This document shows, in pieces, positions 59,293 through 64,000 of a DNA stretch of 64,000 bases (the stretch's first letter is position 1; the number at the start of each line of letters is the position of its first letter). Source of the DNA: Citreicoccus inhibens (GTDB lineage Bacteria > Myxococcota > Myxococcia > Myxococcales > Myxococcaceae); NCBI RefSeq assembly GCF_019039035.1, contig NZ_JAHNZT010000022.1, positions 1 through 64,000 on the forward strand. The letters are read 5' to 3'. The position numbers were made by a program, and so were the translations under genes. The notes below the pieces were generated by a model, which saw nothing but the letters and a program-made list of their open reading frames with translations, ran no database searches and was not told the DNA's origin.

Positions 59293-60552
59293 ATGGCGAC
59301 TTTCGAATTCAAGCTCCCGGACCTTGGTGAAGGCGTGATGGAGGGGGAGCTGGTGAAGTGGCACGTGAAGGAGGGCGATCTGGTCAAGGAGGACCAGGTG
59401 CTCGCCGAGGTGATGACCGACAAGGCCACCGTCACGGTCCCCAGCCCCAAGGCCGGCCGCGTCATGAAGACGTTCGGCAAGGAAGGGGAGATGGCGAAGG
59501 TGCACCAGCTCCTGGCCATCCTGGAGATCGAGGGCGCGGCCCCGGCTCAGGCCGCGACTTCGCACGGCGCGGCGCCCGTGGCGGTGACTCCAGCGGCTGC
59601 ACCGGCCGCGGTGGCGAGTGCTCCTGCGGCGGCGTCGAAGGTGCTCGCCACGCCGGTGACTCGGCGCATGGCGCGTGAGCATGGCCTCAATCTGGCGGAG
59701 ATCCCCGGTACGGGGCCACAGGGGCGGGTGACGAAGGCGGATGTCGTCGCGGCCCTCGAGGGCGGCACGCAGCAGAAGAACGAGGTCTCGGCTCCCGCCG
59801 CGCAGCAGACTCGTCCCGCGGCTGCGCCGGTGGCTTCGGGCCGTACCGACGAGCGCATCCCGCTCCGGGGCCTGCGCAAGAAGATCGCGGAGAAGATGGT
59901 CCGCTCGAAGTTCACCATGCCGCACTTCGCCTTCGTGGAGGAGGTGGACGCGACGGACCTGGTGACGCTGCGCACGCGGCTCAACGCACAGCTCGCGTCG
60001 TCGGGTGACGGCACGAAGCTGACGTACCTGCCGTTCATCGTGAAGGCGACCATCGCCGCGCTGAAGAAGTTCCCGCACCTGAACGCCAACTTCGACGAGT
60101 CCACGCAGGAACTCGTGGTGCGCGGCGACTTCAACATCGGCATCGCGGTGGCGACGCCGGACGGGCTCACGGTGGCGGTGGTGCGGCACGCGGACCGGTT
60201 GCCGCTGGGCGAGCTGGCGAAGGAGATCTCCCGCCTGAGCAACGCCGCGCGTGATCGGAAGCTCAAGATGGAGGAGCTGACGGGTGGCACGTTCACCATC
60301 ACCTCGCTCGGCCAGAGTGGTGGCCTCTTCGCCACGCCCATCATCAACCACCCCGAGGTGGGCATCATGGGCGTGCACAAGCTGAAGAAGCGCCCGGCGG
60401 TGAAGGATGATCAGATCGTCATCCGCGACATGATGAATCTGTCGCTGTCGTGCGATCACCGGGTCATCGATGGGGACGTGGCCGCGAGCTTCGTCTACGA
60501 GGTCATCAAGTATCTGGAGAAGCCGGACCTGCTCTTCCTCGCGATGTCGTGA
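59293..60552 (+). CDS. 2-Oxoacid dehydrogenase E2 (dihydrolipoyl acyltransferase)
   Basis: 419 residues with three domains. A lipoyl domain at 1-80 has Lys44 in EVMTDKATVTVPSP, the site of lipoylation. A Pro/Ala linker (about 85-115) precedes a peripheral-subunit-binding domain (VTRRMAREHGLNLAEIPGTG, PQGRVTKADVVAALEGG). The catalytic domain begins IPLRGLRKKIAEKMVRSKFT and ends with the active-site motif SCDHRVIDGD. The lipoyl motif and size fit a branched-chain or pyruvate type E2; no E1 genes lie near, so the substrate is open. It is 48 bp after lipA. If branched-chain, it would link to isovaleryl-CoA supply, the product also made by the aib genes. Confidence 0.92.
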   Translation: MATFEFKLPDLGEGVMEGELVKWHVKEGDLVKEDQVLAEVMTDKATVTVPSPKAGRVMKTFGKEGEMAKVHQLLAILEIEGAAPAQAATSHGAAPVAVTPAAAPAAVASAPAAASKVLATPVTRRMAREHGLNLAEIPGTGPQGRVTKADVVAALEGGTQQKNEVSAPAAQQTRPAAAPVASGRTDERIPLRGLRKKIAEKMVRSKFTMPHFAFVEEVDATDLVTLRTRLNAQLASSGDGTKLTYLPFIVKATIAALKKFPHLNANFDESTQELVVRGDFNIGIAVATPDGLTVAVVRHADRLPLGELAKEISRLSNAARDRKLKMEELTGGTFTITSLGQSGGLFATPIINHPEVGIMGVHKLKKRPAVKDDQIVIRDMMNLSLSCDHRVIDGDVAASFVYEVIKYLEKPDLLFLAMS

Positions 60553-60570
60553 GGTGACGTGAGTCGTTCC

Positions 60571-60597
60571 CGCGCGCCCGGCCTTGACGGGCGCGCG
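60571..60597 (+). terminator. Hairpin after the E2 gene
   Basis: CGCGCGCCCG (60571-60580) pairs with CGGGCGCGCG (60588-60597) around a seven-base loop, 18 bp after the E2 stop, a 10-bp GC stem. No T run follows. Confidence 0.5.
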
Positions 60598-60690
60598 CAA
60601 GCCCGCCTGTCGGGAGGCCGGGAGGCGAGGCCCCTGTTCCGCGTCGGAGAGCGCGCGTCGGCGAGCCGGGACGGTTAGTCTTTCTCTTGT

Positions 60691-62250
60691 ATGTCCGAGA
60701 ACCCTCGCGACCTCCTTCGCGCCGCGCAGTCCGCCGAGAGCCAGGGCAACACGGCTCACGCTGTCGATTGCCTCCAGCGGGCGGCCGCGCTCTATCAGCG
60801 GGCGGGCATGGCCGCGCGCGCCGCACAGTTGCTCCGGCACGCGGAGCGGCTGGACGCGCCGCGAAGCGCAGGCTCGGACGCCGCGAATCGACTGATGGCG
60901 ACGCGCCTCAGTCTGGACGTCGTGCATGCGGCGCACTCGCGGGAGTCCATCCGCGTCGAGGAGACCTCTGCACTGGATGCGCGTGAGCTGAACTCGCTGG
61001 AGTCCATCCGCACGGCACTGGATGCGGAGCCGTCGCACGCGGCGGATTCGGAGCGTTCGGAGTGGCGGCCTGAATCGGAGCCGGTGCGCTCCCTCGGGGG
61101 CGACGCGGAGTTCCTTGTGGGGACTCCTCAGTTCGATTCGGTACCGGAGTCCGAGGTGGAGGCTTCGCTGCGCCAGCGCCTCATTGACGAAGCGCTGCTC
61201 GCGGTGTCCGCTACCGATGCACGGAACGACGAGCCGACTGAGCAGGAGCGCTGGGTGCTCGATGCTCCAATCGAAGCGGATCTTCAGCGGTTGGAGGAGG
61301 TGCTGAAGGAGGCGCCCCCCCGGCGCGAAGGTCGCGGGCGTCGAGGCACTCCTCGTCTCATCGAGCGCGGTCCCGTTCGCGCGCCGGAGGAGGTCGAGGC
61401 GTGGTGCTCCTTCTGCTGCCGTCCGCGAGGAGAAGTGGGGGCGCTCGTCGCGAGCCCCGCGGGCGCGTTCATCTGTCGCGCTTGCTTGGATGAGTCCACG
61501 CGGCTTCTGTCCGAGGTGACCGCGGTTCCTCGGGCCGGGACCGCGCATGTCGCCTCTCCGCCCGTGGCGGTGGCGCCTGTGCGCGCGGGACAGGAGCGGC
61601 CGTTCGCGATGATCGCGGACGCCCTCCGCGCAGGGGCCCGCTGTGTCCTGCTCGTCGGGCTCGAAGGGAGCGGTAAGAGCACGTTGCTGGAGGCCTTCTC
61701 GAAGTCAGGCCAGGGGATCATGGCCACAGTGGGCTCGCTGGAGGAGGGGACTTCCGCGGAATGTCTCCTGGTGGAGGACGTGGATCGCCTGGGCCCTGCT
61801 TCGCAGCGCGCGTTGGCGGCGTTCCTGTCGAAGCCGTCGCGGTCTCCAGTTGTCCTCAGCGCGCGTGGGATACCCAAGTCAGCGGGGTGGACCTTGCGCG
61901 GCGATGCGGGCCGACTGTTCGTGCCCAGCACCGCGGGACTATCGGAAGCTGTCGAGGGCCGGATGCACCTTGCCGTGCTGGAGCACGTTCAGGGATTCGT
62001 TCCGTTGCCCATGCCCTCGCGGGCGGATTTCGTGGAGATGGCGAAGACGTGGCTGTCACAGCGCTCGCCCGCGATCTCCTTGTCCGAGGACGTGCTGGCC
62101 GCCTTCGCGGCCGAGGCTCTGCGTTCGCCGCGTGCGGGCCATGAGCTGCGCGCCCTCTTGTCTCGTGTCATCGCGGGCTCCTGGCGACTGGAGCCCCGCG
62201 CAAAGCCAGCCCGTGCCCGTGGCAGAGGGCGGCGGAAGGGCTCGTCGTGA
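60691..62250 (+). CDS. ClpX-type zinc finger plus P-loop ATPase, helical N terminus
   Basis: 519 residues. The N terminus (about 1-60) is a TPR-like helical hairpin (AQSAESQGNTAHAVDCLQRA). A low-complexity acidic linker follows. Cys239, Cys242, Cys262 and Cys265 form CX2C-X19-CX2C in WCSFCCRPRGEVGALV and FICRACLDE, closely like the zinc finger of ClpX. The P-loop is GLEGSGKST (Lys329) with Walker B CLLVEDVDRL, but the rest of the ClpX ATPase is absent and the P-loop part is only about 200 residues, closer to a DnaA/Hda-like small AAA. The function is not known. The start ATG 60691 has no Shine-Dalgarno; its stop overlaps lipB as GTGA. Confidence 0.75.
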   Translation: MSENPRDLLRAAQSAESQGNTAHAVDCLQRAAALYQRAGMAARAAQLLRHAERLDAPRSAGSDAANRLMATRLSLDVVHAAHSRESIRVEETSALDARELNSLESIRTALDAEPSHAADSERSEWRPESEPVRSLGGDAEFLVGTPQFDSVPESEVEASLRQRLIDEALLAVSATDARNDEPTEQERWVLDAPIEADLQRLEEVLKEAPPRREGRGRRGTPRLIERGPVRAPEEVEAWCSFCCRPRGEVGALVASPAGAFICRACLDESTRLLSEVTAVPRAGTAHVASPPVAVAPVRAGQERPFAMIADALRAGARCVLLVGLEGSGKSTLLEAFSKSGQGIMATVGSLEEGTSAECLLVEDVDRLGPASQRALAAFLSKPSRSPVVLSARGIPKSAGWTLRGDAGRLFVPSTAGLSEAVEGRMHLAVLEHVQGFVPLPMPSRADFVEMAKTWLSQRSPAISLSEDVLAAFAAEALRSPRAGHELRALLSRVIAGSWRLEPRAKPARARGRGRRKGSS

Positions 62251-63338
62251 ACACCATCACCGTCTACCGGCTCGGCCGGGTTGAATACGAGGACGGCCTG
62301 CGCCTCATGCAGTTGCTGGGTGAAGCCCGCTTGCAGGGACAGGTGTCGGACTCGCTGTTGCTGCTGGAGCATCCGCCGGTCCTCACGCTCGGGCGCGCCG
62401 CCAGGCGCGAGAACATCACCGCCAGCGACGCGGACCTCGCGGCCGAGGGCGTGACGACCTTCGACACCAATCGCGGTGGGGACGTCACGTACCACGGGCC
62501 TGGGCAGATCGTCGGTTACCCCATCTTCCTCCTGCCCTCCGAACGCCAGGACGTGCGCCGCTACGTGCGCGACGTCGAGCGCTGCATCATCCAGTCGCTC
62601 GCCACCTTCGGCATCACGTCCGGCACCATCCCCAAGTGGCCGGGAGTCTGGGTCGGTGGCGAGGGCTCTCCGGATGCGCGGAAGATCGCCGCCATCGGCG
62701 TGCACCTGTCGCGCTGGCTCACCACGCATGGCTTCGCGCTGAACGTGAACACGCGACTGGAGCACTTCCAGCTCATCGTTCCCTGCGGCATTCGCGAGGC
62801 CGGGGTCACCTCCATGCAGCGCGAGCTGGGGCACGCGCTCGCCATTCCCGATGTGGAGGAGGTGCTCGCGCGCAACGTCTGCGAGGTGTTCGAGAGTCAG
62901 CGCATCGAGGCGCCCGAGCCCACGCGAACCGTGAGCGTGGCGGCCCTGCGCGGCCACGGTCCGGAGCTTCAAGTCCTGCTCCTGCGTCGGCGCCCCGAAC
63001 GCGGAGGCTTCTGGCAGGTCGTCACCGGGAGGATCGAAGCAGGGGAGACGCCAGCGCAGGCCGCGGCCCGCGAGCTCGCGGAGGAGACGGGCCTGGTGCT
63101 CACTCCGATGGATCTCGACTACCGCCACGCCTTCGCGGTGGGGAACGCAGCCCCCCTGCGGCTCGTCCAAGAGCACGGCTTCGGCGCCCAGGGCGTGCCC
63201 GATGCGCGCGTTCGCCTGAGCCCGGAGCACGATGCCTTCGAGTGGGTAGACGTCCCCGCCGCGCTGGAGCGACTGCCCTTCGAGGGCCTGCGCGAGACGG
63301 TGCGGCGCGCGGTGGCGCGCTTCGCCCTCAGAGCTTGA
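62247..63338 (+). CDS. lipB: LipB octanoyltransferase fused to a Nudix hydrolase
   Basis: 363 residues. Residues 1-215 are LipB: NRGGDVTYHGPGQIVGYPIF, catalytic Lys146 in ARKIAAIGVHLSRWLTTHGF, and Cys180 in IVPCGIREAGVTSM. Residues about 228-363 are a Nudix domain with the complete box GRIEAGETPAQAAARELAEE (261-280) followed by TGL. The Nudix part resembles NudB (FWQVVTG before the box, EHDAFEWVDVPAAL after it), the dihydroneopterin triphosphate pyrophosphatase of folate synthesis, but substrate is not proven. The GTG start overlaps the ClpX-zinc-finger gene. LipB moves octanoate to the E2 lipoyl domain for LipA. Confidence 0.92.
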   Translation: MNTITVYRLGRVEYEDGLRLMQLLGEARLQGQVSDSLLLLEHPPVLTLGRAARRENITASDADLAAEGVTTFDTNRGGDVTYHGPGQIVGYPIFLLPSERQDVRRYVRDVERCIIQSLATFGITSGTIPKWPGVWVGGEGSPDARKIAAIGVHLSRWLTTHGFALNVNTRLEHFQLIVPCGIREAGVTSMQRELGHALAIPDVEEVLARNVCEVFESQRIEAPEPTRTVSVAALRGHGPELQVLLLRRRPERGGFWQVVTGRIEAGETPAQAAARELAEETGLVLTPMDLDYRHAFAVGNAAPLRLVQEHGFGAQGVPDARVRLSPEHDAFEWVDVPAALERLPFEGLRETVRRAVARFALRA

Positions 63339-64000
63339 GGACCATCGACTCCTTGGCCGCGATGGCCTCGGGGCGATGCTTGCGCACCTGGCGGACCAAC
63401 TTGTCCATCTTCGCGTCGTCACGCGTGGGATCGTGATGGAAGAGGACGAGCGACTTCACGTCGCTGGCGTTGGCGGCGTGCACCGCCGCCTCCCAGGTGG
63501 AGTGGCCCCAGCCCGTGCGCGCGGGCCCGGTGCGGCCGTGGTACTCGTCCTCGGTGTACATCGAGTCGTAGATGAGCAGGTCGGCGCCGCGCGCGAAGTC
63601 GAAGAGGCGTGAGTCCAACTCGCTGCCGTGCTCGACATCCGTCGCGTACACGAGCGACCGTCCCTGGTAGTCCACGCGATAGCCGAGGTTGCCACCTGGG
63701 TGGTTGAGCTCCAGCGTGCGCACGCGCGCGGGGCCCACCTCGAGGACTTCGCCCGCCACCACGTCGCGGTACTCCACGCGCGCACGGAAGACCGCCTCCG
63801 CCGTCACCGGGAAGTACGGGGGCATCATCTGTCCGGCGAGAATCTGCTTCACCGACTGCCCGTTGCGAGGCGAGCCGAACAGGGTGATGGCGTTGTCCGG
63901 CCCGAACATGGGCGCGAAGAACGGCAGGCCCTGCAAATGGTCGTAGTGGTAGTGCGAGATGAAGATGGAGGCGTTGAGCGGCTTGAGCCCCAGCTCATCG
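63328..64000 (-). CDS. Metallo-beta-lactamase-fold hydrolase (5' part outside window)
   Basis: The C-terminal 223 residues are present; the start lies beyond the right edge. The metal-binding motif HYHYDHLQGLPFF is read at the edge, with LNHPGGNLGYRV, YATDVEHGSELD, LLIYDSMYTEDEY and GWGHSTWEAAVHAANASDVK further on, giving the His and Asp ligands of an MBL fold. It resembles RNase Z/PqsE-type or CpdA-type MBL phosphodiesterases; FHHDPTRDDAKMD is another conserved part. It overlaps the end of lipB by 11 bp convergently. Confidence 0.87.
   Translation of the reverse strand, partial: DELGLKPLNASIFISHYHYDHLQGLPFFAPMFGPDNAITLFGSPRNGQSVKQILAGQMMPPYFPVTAEAVFRARVEYRDVVAGEVLEVGPARVRTLELNHPGGNLGYRVDYQGRSLVYATDVEHGSELDSRLFDFARGADLLIYDSMYTEDEYHGRTGPARTGWGHSTWEAAVHAANASDVKSLVLFHHDPTRDDAKMDKLVRQVRKHRPEAIAAKESMVLKL

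Overview
The window is GC-rich (roughly 70%), densely packed, and looks chromosomal from a myxobacterium of the Myxococcaceae (Myxococcus/Corallococcus type). This rests on a complete aib locus (alternative isovaleryl-CoA synthesis, first described in Myxococcus xanthus), many sensor kinases and NtrC-type regulators, an NRPS, and OmpA/TSP3 envelope proteins. No rRNA, tRNA, insertion sequence, prophage or CRISPR array was seen. Genus is inferred from gene content only.

Layout. 1-3889 (-): start of an NRPS (C-A-PCP-C, running off the left edge) whose A domain reads as serine-activating. 4208-8312 (+): a soluble histidine kinase with a PhnD-like binding domain, then a DUF885 secreted peptidase-like protein; a GNAT gene (-) overlaps its end. 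9058-13640 (-): aibR-aibA-aibB-aibC-mvaS with tandem operator sites upstream of aibR. 13817-17297 (+): NtrB/NtrC-like pair; then a lipoprotein, a degenerate receiver and a small membrane protein. 18948-20735 (-): an aspartyl beta-hydroxylase, a 68-residue Nif11-type protein and a sulfotransferase, the best candidate here for an undescribed system. 20816-31108 (-): a receiver-GAF-degenerate GGDEF protein, an OmpA-FecR-CHASE2 operon with a receiver gene upstream, and a coupled kinase/NtrC pair. 31315-33642: a BON-SRPBCC protein, a kinase and a small hypothetical gene.

34082-39997 (-): a large secreted protein with three DUF4082 repeats, an OsmC-like protein, a triple universal-stress protein and a CBS-pair protein. 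40203-42219 (+): TPP riboswitch and thiC. 42347-46269: DUF4870 (+), moaA (-), a receiver-HD-GYP protein (-), thiO (-). 46372-53735 (+): a complete histidine operon hisG-D-C-H-A-B-F-N-IE, preceded by a His-rich leader peptide and an 11-bp terminator hairpin, an apparent his attenuator. 55667-63338 (+): lpdA, a Pro-rich membrane protein, lipA, a 2-oxoacid dehydrogenase E2, a ClpX-type zinc-finger/P-loop protein, and a LipB-Nudix fusion. A metallo-beta-lactamase-fold gene runs off the right edge.

How the genes work together. The his operon encodes every step from PRPP/ATP to histidine, with overlapping cistrons and one control element in front. AibR, AibA/B, AibC and MvaS make isovaleryl-CoA from acetyl-CoA units when leucine breakdown is insufficient. 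LpdA, E2, LipA and LipB form a lipoylation/2-oxoacid dehydrogenase group. ThiC and ThiO are two separated thiamine steps. At least a dozen adjacent gene pairs share 1-4 bp stop/start overlaps, so translational coupling is common here.
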